From assembly GCF_003610235.1 (NCBI RefSeq), contig NZ_RAPR01000001.1, positions 2,542,001 to 2,606,000 on the forward strand: a stretch of 64,000 bases of DNA. Direction: 5' to 3'. The notes below the pieces were generated by a model. That model had not been told where the DNA came from. It saw nothing but the letters and a program-made list of their open reading frames with translations, and searched no databases. Below are positions 50,558 to 58,301 of this stretch, in pieces. Position 1 is the first letter of the stretch. Each line of letters begins with the position of its first letter. The DNA comes from Catellatospora citrea (GTDB lineage: Bacteria; Actinomycetota; Actinomycetes; Mycobacteriales; Micromonosporaceae). The translations under genes were made by a program, and so were the position numbers.

Positions 50558-50742
50558 CCTCCCTCTCCCTTGAGCAGCCCTTGCAGGGAGGGAGTCGGCG
50601 GGGTATAGATGACATGAGACAGTCCTCCTTCCCTGTGCGGGACGAGGCCAAGAACGGCGCTCGGTGCCAGCCGGGCGCTGTTCCTGTTCCAGGAAACGTG
50701 ATGCTTCCTTACTGCTCAGTATGGGATGGACGCACGTTGATC

Positions 50743-50767
50743 GCCATACCGCACTCTGCGGTATGGC
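50743..50767. promoter_or_regulatory. Perfect 11-bp interrupted palindrome upstream of the DUF6232-like gene
   Basis: GCCATACCGCA-CTC-TGCGGTATGGC. The gap 50558-50872 otherwise holds no gene; the dyad is 186 nt before the DUF6232-like start and 106 nt beyond the roadblock C stop. Operator or factor-independent terminator are both possible. Confidence 0.55.
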
Positions 50768-50872
50768 AGATTTGAACGAACATTAAAGTGAATCACGTCC
50801 CATCACGACCGCCCCACCGCCGATGGCCTGGCGCACAACGCTTTCGGCCATCGGCGACGAGTCCGGCGACGG

Positions 50873-51244
50873 TCACATCTGCAGACCCTCCTCGATGGCC
50901 TTGAGCTTGTGCCGGGCCATGGCGAGGTTGGCGCGAGAGCGGGCGAGCACCAGGTAGAGGAAGAGGCCCTGGGTGTTGCGGCTGGTCAGTGGTCTGATGA
51001 CGTGATACTGCACGCCCAGGGTGATCAGGATGTCCTCGATCGTGTCCTTGAGCTTGAGCATCTCCAGGGTGCGCAGCTTGGCCCGGACCACGTCGGTGTT
51101 GCCGGCCGCGGCGATGGTCAGGTCCATCTCCTTGGAGCTGCCGAGTGCGCCGAGCGCCATGCCGCTGGTGTAGTCCACGAGCGCGACGCCCACCGCGCCC
51201 TCGATCTGCATCGCTTCCTGCAGCGAGCTTTCCATGTCAGCCAT
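50873..51244 (-). CDS. Roadblock/LC7 protein C
   Basis: 123 residues (alternative ATG at 51235). The roadblock fold is evident: VGVALVDYTSGMALGALGSS, TLEMLKLKDTIEDILITLGV, QYHVIRPLTSRNTQGLFLYL and a C-terminal helix. Last gene of a four-gene set. Roadblock proteins typically bind and regulate Ras-like GTPases (MglB, CvnB), but none is encoded here. Confidence 0.88.
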   Translation of the reverse strand: MADMESSLQEAMQIEGAVGVALVDYTSGMALGALGSSKEMDLTIAAAGNTDVVRAKLRTLEMLKLKDTIEDILITLGVQYHVIRPLTSRNTQGLFLYLVLARSRANLAMARHKLKAIEEGLQM

Positions 51245-51286
51245 GGTGGATCCTCATTTTCGTTCGACGAAGGGATGGTCGGTTGT

Positions 51287-51724
51287 TCAGCGGGTCTCGA
51301 CGTGCTGGATGAGTTCTCCGATGCGCGCCGCGACGGGACGCGCCTCGTGGTGCAGGCGGGCGACGTTGAGTTCCCGGCCCGCGATGACGGTGAGCAGCGC
51401 CGACGCTCCGGCGGCGAAGACCGCCACATAGCCGTTCGTCGCGGTGGTGACCGTCTCGCGGAACTCCCCCGAGCGCACCGCGGCGATGATCTGCTGCCCC
51501 AGGCCTAGCTGAGCGGCCGACATCGCGGCGAAGACCTCCGGCTCGATGCCGTCGGCGTCCTGTGCGATGAGCAGCCCGTCGACGCTCGCCACGAGCACAC
51601 CGACCACGTGCGGCAGGCAAACGCGCAGCTCGCGTATCTCGGCGAGCACCGGACTGTCCGGGGCCAAGGGGATGACTCCTCTCTTCCTACCGCGTAGGAG
51701 CGTTCTCAGAAGGTCTCGTTTCAC
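51287..51724 (-). CDS. Roadblock/LC7 protein B (MglB-like)
   Basis: 145 residues from GTG at 51724, which overlaps the DUF4388 gene stop by 4 nt. Core: VVGVLVASVDGLLIAQDADG, ETVTTATNGYVAVFAAGASA and LLTVIAGRELNVARLHHEAR. The N-terminal 28 residues are basic. Coupling to the PATAN gene suggests a fixed stoichiometry. Confidence 0.88.
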   Translation of the reverse strand: MKRDLLRTLLRGRKRGVIPLAPDSPVLAEIRELRVCLPHVVGVLVASVDGLLIAQDADGIEPEVFAAMSAAQLGLGQQIIAAVRSGEFRETVTTATNGYVAVFAAGASALLTVIAGRELNVARLHHEARPVAARIGELIQHVETR

Positions 51725-52686
51725 AGGGCCCCCAGCCCGGCGATGAGGCGGGTGAGGATCTGCTCGGACACGCGGGTATCGGGCGTGCCTGCGAGTTCGG
51801 TGTGCCGGCCGGGTTCCTGCCGGACGGCGCGGCGCGGCAGCGGAATGTGCGGCGGCGGTTCGCCGACCGGTTCCGGCGGCGGGTCGGGCGCGGGTTCGGC
51901 CACGGGTTTCGCGTGCCGGGCCGGCTGTGCTGCGGGCGGGCCGGCAAGCCCCGCGGCGGCCCTGGCCCGCACCGTGGCGACGGACTCCGCGGCCGCGGAA
52001 CCGCCGGGGCGGCCCGGTTCGACCAGCCCGGTGCGTGCCATCCGGCGCACCTCGAGCATGACCGTGAACGTGTCGCGGCCGAGCAGCCGGGCCAGGTCGA
52101 TGGGGCTGCGGCGGCGGTCGGCGTTGGCCACCACCTCCCACTGCAGCGCGGTGAGCGCGACGCATTGCGAGCGCAGCCGGCGCTGAGGCAGCACGGCCGC
52201 GGTGTCGATGGCCGCGTCGGGCCAGGCGTCGGCGAGCAGCCGCTTGCGCCGGTCCACCTCCTGGCACACCGTGCGCAGGTCGAGGGTGCGCAGGTGGCCG
52301 ACGGGATGGCGGGCACGGTGCTCGAAGTGCGCCGACACCACCAGGTCGAACAGGAAGAACGCCGCGTCGTAGAGGGCGATCACGCCGAGCGCCTCCAGCT
52401 CGGCCTGGGTGACCAGCCCGGCGTCGACGAGTTCGGGCCCGATGCGGTGCTGGGCCCGCCCTGCGGTCACCGCGGCGCGCCACGCGTCGGCGGGCAGCCG
52501 GCCTGAGGCGGTGAGCAGCCGTTCCACTCCGGAGGCGACGGGGGTCTCGGCGTAGGCGATCCGGCCGTCGACGACGTACACCACGCCGCCGGGCGGGTCG
52601 AGGACGCGCAGTGCGCCGGTGACCCCGGCCGCGCACCACGGTTCGAGGGACTCCCGCAGCAGCGGCGGGCGTGAGCTCTTCGACAT
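51721..52686 (-). CDS. PATAN (DUF4388) domain protein with winged-helix-like middle and Pro-rich tail
   Basis: 321 residues. The first 110 residues have GALRVLDPPGGVVYVVDGRI and ELVDAGLVTQAELEALGVIA, the DUF4388/PATAN pattern. A helical region with LQWEVVANADRRRSPIDLAR and LLGRDTFTVMLEVRRMARTG resembles a winged helix. The rest is Ala/Pro-rich and ends in a short helix. DUF4388 proteins co-occur with roadblock proteins and two-component signalling. It begins 8 nt after roadblock A and overlaps roadblock B. Confidence 0.8.
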   Translation of the reverse strand: MSKSSRPPLLRESLEPWCAAGVTGALRVLDPPGGVVYVVDGRIAYAETPVASGVERLLTASGRLPADAWRAAVTAGRAQHRIGPELVDAGLVTQAELEALGVIALYDAAFFLFDLVVSAHFEHRARHPVGHLRTLDLRTVCQEVDRRKRLLADAWPDAAIDTAAVLPQRRLRSQCVALTALQWEVVANADRRRSPIDLARLLGRDTFTVMLEVRRMARTGLVEPGRPGGSAAAESVATVRARAAAGLAGPPAAQPARHAKPVAEPAPDPPPEPVGEPPPHIPLPRRAVRQEPGRHTELAGTPDTRVSEQILTRLIAGLGAL

Positions 52687-52694
52687 GCGCCTGA

Positions 52695-53072
52695 TCAGTT
52701 CGCGCTGAACTGGGCGGCGATGACGCTGAGCTGCCGTTGCGCCATGACCAGGTTGCCGACCGCGCGGTCGAGCCAGACGTAGAGCACCATGCGCGCTTCG
52801 ACGTCCGTCGAGAGCAGGCGCATGACGTGGTATCCGTTGCCTGCCGTGATCACGATGTCCTCGACGTGGGCGGGCTGGCCGACGGTGGCGAAGGCGGCTG
52901 TCTGCATGGTGGCGTGGATCATGCCGACCGCGTCGGCGGGGGTGTCGTCGCGGCTGCCCGGCCCGCGCCCGGCCGCGCCGATGATCGAGCCGCTGGGGAA
53001 GTCGATGAGGCTGGCGCCGTGGACGCCCTGGAGGGCCATCAGACGGTGAAGACAGTCGTCGATGTCAAGCAC
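52695..53072 (-). CDS. Roadblock/LC7 protein A
   Basis: 125 residues from GTG at 53072, chosen for GGGGAG five nt upstream and for length like roadblock C; ATG 53093 and 53120 are in-frame alternatives. Core: LQGVHGASLIDFPSGSIIGA, AHVEDIVITAGNGYHVMRLL and EARMVLYVWLDRAVGNLVMA. First gene of the set, with its promoter presumably in the preceding gap. Confidence 0.87.
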   Translation of the reverse strand: MLDIDDCLHRLMALQGVHGASLIDFPSGSIIGAAGRGPGSRDDTPADAVGMIHATMQTAAFATVGQPAHVEDIVITAGNGYHVMRLLSTDVEARMVLYVWLDRAVGNLVMAQRQLSVIAAQFSAN

Positions 53073-53419
53073 ACCCGCTCCCCGGAAGAACATGACGCCA
53101 CCCACGACTCGCGTCACCACCGGGAGCGCCTGGAAACGCCGTGGTGGTAACGGGTAGCTCGATGAAGACTACAGCAGGTGACCGAGATAAAAGATGGTTC
53201 AGGTGAAAACTATTCGTTCGCAACTTCTGCCCGAAAGGGTCATTGAAGTCGTATATAGACGGTCCGACGGCAGGAATGCCGAGGGACACTGCGCCGACCC
53301 CCGACCGTTCGGCAGGTTACGCACGTTCCACCTCGGCGAATCGCACACGCTGTCCGTCACCGTGGGCTTGCGTCGCACGTCCGACTGTCCTATGGCGACG
53401 CCGATCGCCCACGCCGAAA
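53073..53419. other. Upstream region of the roadblock cluster
   Basis: No gene is visible. The part 53160-53260 is AT-richer than the rest and is the probable promoter for the minus-strand roadblock operon. The far end holds the terminator of the next gene. Confidence 0.45.
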
Positions 53420-53465
53420 ACCGGGCGGGCGGGCCGTGTCAGGTGACACGGCCCGCCCGCCCGGT
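53420..53465 (-). terminator. 22-bp perfect hairpin terminator
   Basis: ACCGGGCGGGCGGGCCGTGT... pairs perfectly over 22 bp with a 2-nt loop, followed on the minus strand by T residues (complement of AAAA at 53417-53420). It ends the transcript of the repeat protein at 53482. Confidence 0.82.
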
Positions 53466-53481
53466 GCGGTGTTGCCCGTGG

Positions 53482-53907
53482 TCAGTGGGACCGCTTCGAC
53501 CTGCGGCCCAGCCACCAGACGACGGTGACCACCGCCGCGCCGATGAGCCAGGGTCGCGGGTGGCGACGGACGCTGTCCATCACGTCGCGGCCCATCTCCT
53601 CCCACTCCTGCGAGCTGGACGGCATCCGGTCGGCCAGGTCGTGGACGACCTCGCCTGCCCTGTCCTTGGCCAGCACCGCCGTCGCAGCGACCTGGTCCTT
53701 GACCTCACCGGCCTGCGCGGCGACGGTGCGGCCGGACGCGGCCAGCGTGTGCCCGACCTCGCCGGCCTGCGCGGCGACGGTGCGACCCGACTCGGCCAGG
53801 GTGTGCCCGACCTCGCCGGCCTGCGCCGCGACCGTGCGGCCCGACTCGGCCAGGCTCTGCTTGAGCTGCTCCGCCGAAGCGGCGACTCCGTTGCTGTTCT
53901 TAGCCAT
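53482..53907 (-). CDS. Membrane protein with three 18-residue amphipathic repeats
   Basis: 141 residues. After MAKNSNGVAASAEQLKQSL there are three near-identical repeats AESGRTVAAQAGEVGHTL at about 20-37, 38-55 and 56-73. A further helical segment and a C-terminal transmembrane helix WLIGAAVVTVVWWLG with basic tail follow. Eighteen residues are exactly five helical turns, so each repeat presents the same face. The layout resembles small membrane stress proteins (ElaB/YqjD or YtxH types). Function unassigned. Confidence 0.78.
   Translation of the reverse strand: MAKNSNGVAASAEQLKQSLAESGRTVAAQAGEVGHTLAESGRTVAAQAGEVGHTLAASGRTVAAQAGEVKDQVAATAVLAKDRAGEVVHDLADRMPSSSQEWEEMGRDVMDSVRRHPRPWLIGAAVVTVVWWLGRRSKRSH
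53689..53850 (-). repeat. 54-bp tandem repeat, three units, within the repeat-protein gene
   Basis: Units at 53850-53797, 53796-53743 and 53742-53689 encode the three 18-residue repeats. DNA is highly conserved between units, so recent duplication is likely. Confidence 0.8.
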
Positions 53908-54032
53908 TGAGCTGCCCTCCTATCGCGCCGAGCACGCCTGAAGGAACGGCGGCCCGTTGCGAACCGGATACCCGCGCGGCGAGGCGCTAACCGCCGTCCG
54001 GAGCGGACATTCCCACGGGCCGTGCGGGCGGA

Positions 54033-54824
54033 TCAGCTCGGGCGTACGCCGCTGACCGCCCAGGCGCGTGCGGTCAGCGCGATCGAGCCGTCCGCGGCCA
54101 GGGGCAGGCTGCCGTGCAACCGGTCGCGCAGGGCGGCGCGGCGGTCGGCGGTCAGGGCGGCGACGTAACCGGGCGCCGGGCCCTGGCCACCGAGGAACGG
54201 CGTCCACAGGTCGTCGAAGTCGGCGAACACCATGGGCGTCTCGATCGCCCGCACCAGCACGTCGGCCAGACCGGCGCCGGTCCACAGCTCCCGCAGCGGC
54301 TCGGGCCGGCACAGCGGGAAGCGGCGGCCCTCGTCGAGGTCGGCGGCGGCCGGATCGAGTGCGACGGCCGCGTCCCAGAAGTGCCGCAGCATCGCCATGC
54401 CCTCGGCGTAGTCCCAGACGTAGGCCGCGACCGTCCCGCCGGGCGTCGCGGCGCGCACGCACTCGGCGACCGCCTGCTCGGCAGCGGGCACGAAGTTGAG
54501 CGCCAGGCCGCTGACGACGGCGTCGAACGCGCCGTCGGGCACCGGCAGTGAGCGGGCGTCACCGCTGTAGAACGTCACCCGCGGATCGCCGACGCGGGCC
54601 CGCGCGTGGGCCAGGAAGCCTTCCGCCGGGTCGACCCCGGTCACCCGGGACGGTTCCGCCGCCGCGAGCACGGCGGCGGTCAGCGCGCCGGTGCCACAGC
54701 CCACGTCCAGCCAGCTGCGACCGGGCGGCACGGCCAGCAGGCGCACGAACGCGTCCGCCACCGGGGCGCTCCACCGGCCTATGTAGACCTCGTACGCGTG
54801 GCCGACCGCCCAGACATCCGTCAC
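54033..54824 (-). CDS. SAM-dependent methyltransferase (class I)
   Basis: 263 residues. SAM-binding motif I is WLDVGCGTGALTAAVLAAAE near residue 38; FYSGDARSLPVPDGAFDAVV follows. This is the small-molecule (UbiE/Methyltransf_11) type. It starts 28 nt after the binding-protein gene and may be cotranscribed. Acceptor unknown. Confidence 0.9.
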   Translation of the reverse strand: MTDVWAVGHAYEVYIGRWSAPVADAFVRLLAVPPGRSWLDVGCGTGALTAAVLAAAEPSRVTGVDPAEGFLAHARARVGDPRVTFYSGDARSLPVPDGAFDAVVSGLALNFVPAAEQAVAECVRAATPGGTVAAYVWDYAEGMAMLRHFWDAAVALDPAAADLDEGRRFPLCRPEPLRELWTGAGLADVLVRAIETPMVFADFDDLWTPFLGGQGPAPGYVAALTADRRAALRDRLHGSLPLAADGSIALTARAWAVSGVRPS

Positions 54825-54852
54825 GCGATCGAGAATACGACCGTCGTCCGAC

Positions 54853-56013
54853 TCAGCTGAGTTCGCGAACCAGCGTGAACGCGCCGTCCTTGATCTGTAG
54901 CAGGATGAAGGTGGGATTCGGCTGGGTGCCGTTCGCGCCGAACTGCGCCGGACCCGACAGCAGCTCGATGTCGCCGGGTTTGGTGTCGGCGATCGCCTTG
55001 CGTACGGCCTCGTGGTCGGTCGTGCCGGCGCGCTGGATCGCGTTGGCCGCCAGCCGTACGGCGTCGTAGCCCTGCATGGTGAACGGCCCCGGCTCGTGGC
55101 CGTAGGAGGCCCGGTACTTCGCCGCCCACTCCTTGGCCTTGGGCTCGAACTGCGCCAGCGGCAGGGTTATCCCGTAGACGCCCTCCTCCTGCTGGTCGTT
55201 GAGCACGTCGAACAGCGTCGGGTCGGTGCCGGCGTCGGACAGCATGATCGTGCCCTGGTAACCACCGTCGCGCAGGTCTCGGATCATCCGGCCGGCCTCG
55301 GGGTAGTACCCGGTGAAGAACACCAGGTCGGCGTCCACCTCCTTGACCTTGTCCAGCACTCGGGGGTAGCTGGTCGCGCCCTGGCTGATCTTCATCTGCC
55401 CGGCCAGGCTCAGCGGACCGCCCTTCTTCTGCACGCTGGCGACGGCGGCGGCGGCCACGGTCTGCGGGAAGCTGGTGCCGTCGTCGATCACCAGCAGCCG
55501 GCGCCTGCCGAGCTTCTCCATCGCGTCGACGGCGCGCTCGGCTTCGATCGTGGTGGTGCCGGCCAGCAGGAAGACGCTGTCGTAGCCGGGCGCGAGCAGA
55601 TCGATCGAGTTGGCCGCCGGGATGATCATCGGAATGCCGGCGGTCCGGAAGACCTTGAGCGTCGGGACCGCGGCCACGCTGCACCCGCCGCCGACGGAGA
55701 CGGTGATGTCCCGGCCGGTCATCTCGTTGGCCTTCACCACGGCGGTGCCGGGGTCGCAGGCGTCGTCGCCCACGACCAGCTCGACCTTCCGGCCGAGCAC
55801 CCCGCCCGCGTCGTTGACGTCCTTGATCGCGATCTGGAACGCCTCCAGCAGGCGCTGCCCGGTCGGCGCGTTGTCACCGGTCAGCGGGACGAGTGCGCCG
55901 AGTCGTACGACTTCGGGCGTCTTGTCCGCTTCTTCCGCCTGGCTGCACGCGGCGACACCGCCGAGCAGCAGCACGGCGAGCAGCGCCACCGCCCTGCGCA
56001 GCAGCCGGGGCAT
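54853..56013 (-). CDS. Orphan branched-chain amino acid-type substrate-binding lipoprotein
   Basis: 386 residues from ATG at 56013 (a second in-frame ATG is at 56037). The lipoprotein signal ends VAAC. The type I periplasmic-binding fold has LVPLTGDNAPTGQRLLEAFQ, LGRKVELVVGDDACDPGTAV and YDAVRLAANAIQ. No permease or ATPase gene accompanies it. It diverges from a GGDEF-EAL gene across about 150 nt and precedes a methyltransferase. A sensory role is possible but not shown. Confidence 0.88.
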   Translation of the reverse strand: MPRLLRRAVALLAVLLLGGVAACSQAEEADKTPEVVRLGALVPLTGDNAPTGQRLLEAFQIAIKDVNDAGGVLGRKVELVVGDDACDPGTAVVKANEMTGRDITVSVGGGCSVAAVPTLKVFRTAGIPMIIPAANSIDLLAPGYDSVFLLAGTTTIEAERAVDAMEKLGRRRLLVIDDGTSFPQTVAAAAVASVQKKGGPLSLAGQMKISQGATSYPRVLDKVKEVDADLVFFTGYYPEAGRMIRDLRDGGYQGTIMLSDAGTDPTLFDVLNDQQEEGVYGITLPLAQFEPKAKEWAAKYRASYGHEPGPFTMQGYDAVRLAANAIQRAGTTDHEAVRKAIADTKPGDIELLSGPAQFGANGTQPNPTFILLQIKDGAFTLVRELS

Positions 56014-56161
56014 TCGCGGTCCGTGGAGGATGTCCATATCGTGAATTATTATCAGAGTTCGCGGGATAAGCCGGAATTGCCGCGTGGAAGATCGCGTTGA
56101 CCCACCGGACCAGACCCGAACGGAGCGGCCGCCCGGCCACTCGGAGGAGGACCCCCGAAAG

Positions 56162-58252
56162 ATGCATTGGCCGTCTTGGAGGCGGGCCGTCGAACGGCTC
56201 GGCAGGCGGGGCAGGGCCGCCCGCCGGGCCGATCCGGTGCTGCGGCCACGTCGCAGCCTCGGCATGACCGCCGCGCTCGCCGCGGTGCTCTGTGGGCTGG
56301 GCGCGTTCACCCTGTGGGGCACGCTCCAGGCCACCCGCGCCACCGAGGTGCAGAGCCAGGCGCTCGTGCTCGACGCCATCTTCAGCGAGGCCAGCGCCGC
56401 CGTGGCGGTGCAGGAGATGCAGGCCCGTCACTACCAGCTCGAACCCTCGGTCGCCAGCCGCGCCCGCTACCTGGAGTCGGCCGCACAGGCCGACGCCACG
56501 CTGCGCCGCGCGGTCGAGCTGAGCACGGGAGCGGCACTGGAGGACGCGCTGCGCCTGCAAGCCGAGCAGTCGGCGTACCGGCAGGCCGCCGATGAGTTGA
56601 TCATCATGGTGACCGACCGCAACCCCGACGCCGTCCAGCAGGACCGGCTCGAGGTCACCCCGGCGTACTACACACTCCAGCACGACATCACCGAGGTCGC
56701 CCGAAACCACCACACACAGGCCCAAAAACTCGTCGCCGACCTGCGCAAGGTGCAGACCCGGATGTTCGCCGCGACGATCGTCGGATTCGCCGTCGGCCTG
56801 GCCCTCGTCGCCGCGATCTGGCGGGTCATGCTGGGCTACCAGCGCCGGGTGCTCCAGCACGCCGAGGTCAGCCAGTACCAGGCCCTGCACGACCCGCTCA
56901 CCGGGCTGGCCAACCGCCTGCTGTTCCAGCGCAGGCTGGAGGACGCCCTGGACCCGTCCCGGCCCGACGCCGAACAGCTCGCCGTGATGCTGATCGACAT
57001 GAACGGGTTCAAAGCCGTCAACGACACCCTCGGCCACCAGGCCGGCGACGACGTGCTGGTGGAGACCGGGCACCGGCTGCGCAAGGTGGTCCGCGACGGG
57101 GACACCGTCGCCCGGCTCGGCGGCGACGAGTTCGCCGTGCTGCTGCCCAGCGTGGCGTCGGCCGAGGGGGCCATCGAGATCGCCGAGCGGGCCACCGGCG
57201 CGCTGCGGCGCAACTACCTGCTGCCCGCCGGGTCCGCCGCCGTCAGCGGCAGCGTGGGCATGGTGCTGGGCCGCCCCGGCACGTGCGCCGAGGACATGCT
57301 GCGCCACGCCGACGCCGCGATGTACCGGGCCAAGACCAGCGGCAAGGGCGTCGCCCTGTACGACCCCGAGGTCGACACCGACCAGCCCGGCCGGATGGCG
57401 CTCTTCGGCGACCTGCGGGCGCTGCTCACCGACGGCGACCCCGACGAGCAGCTGGTGCTGTACTACCAGCCGCAGGTCCGGCTCGCCGACGCCACCGTCG
57501 GCGCCACCGAGGCGCTGGTCCGCTGGCGCCACCCGCAGCTCGGCCTGCTGTCGCCCGGCGCGTTCCTCGGCGTCGCCGAGACCGGCGGCCTGGAGATCCC
57601 GCTCACCTACCACCTGCTCCGCATCGCCGTGAAGCAGGCCGCGCACTGGTGCGCCCAGGGCCGGCCGATGACCGTGTCCGTCAACGTGTCGCCGAACTGC
57701 CTGCTCGACGACGCCTTCGTCGGCCAGGTGCGCTCCGCGCTGGCCGAGCACGGCCTGCCGGCCACCCTGCTGCGCCTGGAGATCACCGAGAGCGGCATGA
57801 CCACCGACCCGGGGCGGGCACGGGACGCGCTGCGCCGGGTGCGCCGGGACGGCGTACAGGTCTCGATCGACGACTTCGGCACCGGCTTCAGTTCGCTCAG
57901 CCAGCTCAAACTGCTCGCCGCGGACGAGCTGAAGATCGACCGGACCTTCATCCACGACCTGGCCACCGACCCGGGCGACGCCATCCTGGTGCGCAGCGCC
58001 ATCGAGCTGGCGCACAACCTCGGCATGTTCGTGACCGCCGAGGGCGTGGAGGATCTCACCGCCCTGGCCATCCTCGACGAACTGGGCTGCGACCAGGTGC
58101 AGGGCTTCGCGCTGGCCTACCCGGTGCCCGCCGACGCGCTCATGGCCGAGATCCGCAAGGCGCAGGACACCGCGCGCACCACGCTCAAACCCGCCACCCG
58201 CCGGGGCCCCGCCACGGTGCAGACGCAGACCGCGGCGGCCCTGAACCCGTGA
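56162..58252 (+). CDS. Membrane GGDEF-EAL protein, two-helix sensor
   Basis: 696 residues from ATG at 56162 (GGAGGAGGA upstream; an in-frame GTG at 56084 would add 26 residues). Two membrane helices, about 38-58 and 202-220, flank an extracytoplasmic helical domain. GGDEF begins near 241 (HDPLTGLANR) with intact RLGGDEFAVL at 320. The EAL motif lies in TEALVRWRHP at 450, with EITESGMT, DDFGTGFSSL and EGVED. It can in principle make or break c-di-GMP. Divergent neighbour: a binding lipoprotein that may feed the sensor domain. Confidence 0.92.
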   Translation: MHWPSWRRAVERLGRRGRAARRADPVLRPRRSLGMTAALAAVLCGLGAFTLWGTLQATRATEVQSQALVLDAIFSEASAAVAVQEMQARHYQLEPSVASRARYLESAAQADATLRRAVELSTGAALEDALRLQAEQSAYRQAADELIIMVTDRNPDAVQQDRLEVTPAYYTLQHDITEVARNHHTQAQKLVADLRKVQTRMFAATIVGFAVGLALVAAIWRVMLGYQRRVLQHAEVSQYQALHDPLTGLANRLLFQRRLEDALDPSRPDAEQLAVMLIDMNGFKAVNDTLGHQAGDDVLVETGHRLRKVVRDGDTVARLGGDEFAVLLPSVASAEGAIEIAERATGALRRNYLLPAGSAAVSGSVGMVLGRPGTCAEDMLRHADAAMYRAKTSGKGVALYDPEVDTDQPGRMALFGDLRALLTDGDPDEQLVLYYQPQVRLADATVGATEALVRWRHPQLGLLSPGAFLGVAETGGLEIPLTYHLLRIAVKQAAHWCAQGRPMTVSVNVSPNCLLDDAFVGQVRSALAEHGLPATLLRLEITESGMTTDPGRARDALRRVRRDGVQVSIDDFGTGFSSLSQLKLLAADELKIDRTFIHDLATDPGDAILVRSAIELAHNLGMFVTAEGVEDLTALAILDELGCDQVQGFALAYPVPADALMAEIRKAQDTARTTLKPATRRGPATVQTQTAAALNP

Positions 58253-58301
58253 CCACCGCGTCCGCCGTGCCGGTGTGGGCACGACGGACGCGGCGCCGGG
58301 G

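Noticed and set aside
50873..53072. Conservon (cvn) operon
   Set aside because: No histidine kinase, DUF742 protein, GTPase or P450 is present; only roadblock proteins match.
53194..53910. Plus-strand ORF covering the repeat region
   Set aside because: The minus-strand frame has a start with upstream purines, periodic 18-residue repeats, a membrane helix and a matching terminator; the plus frame is its shadow.
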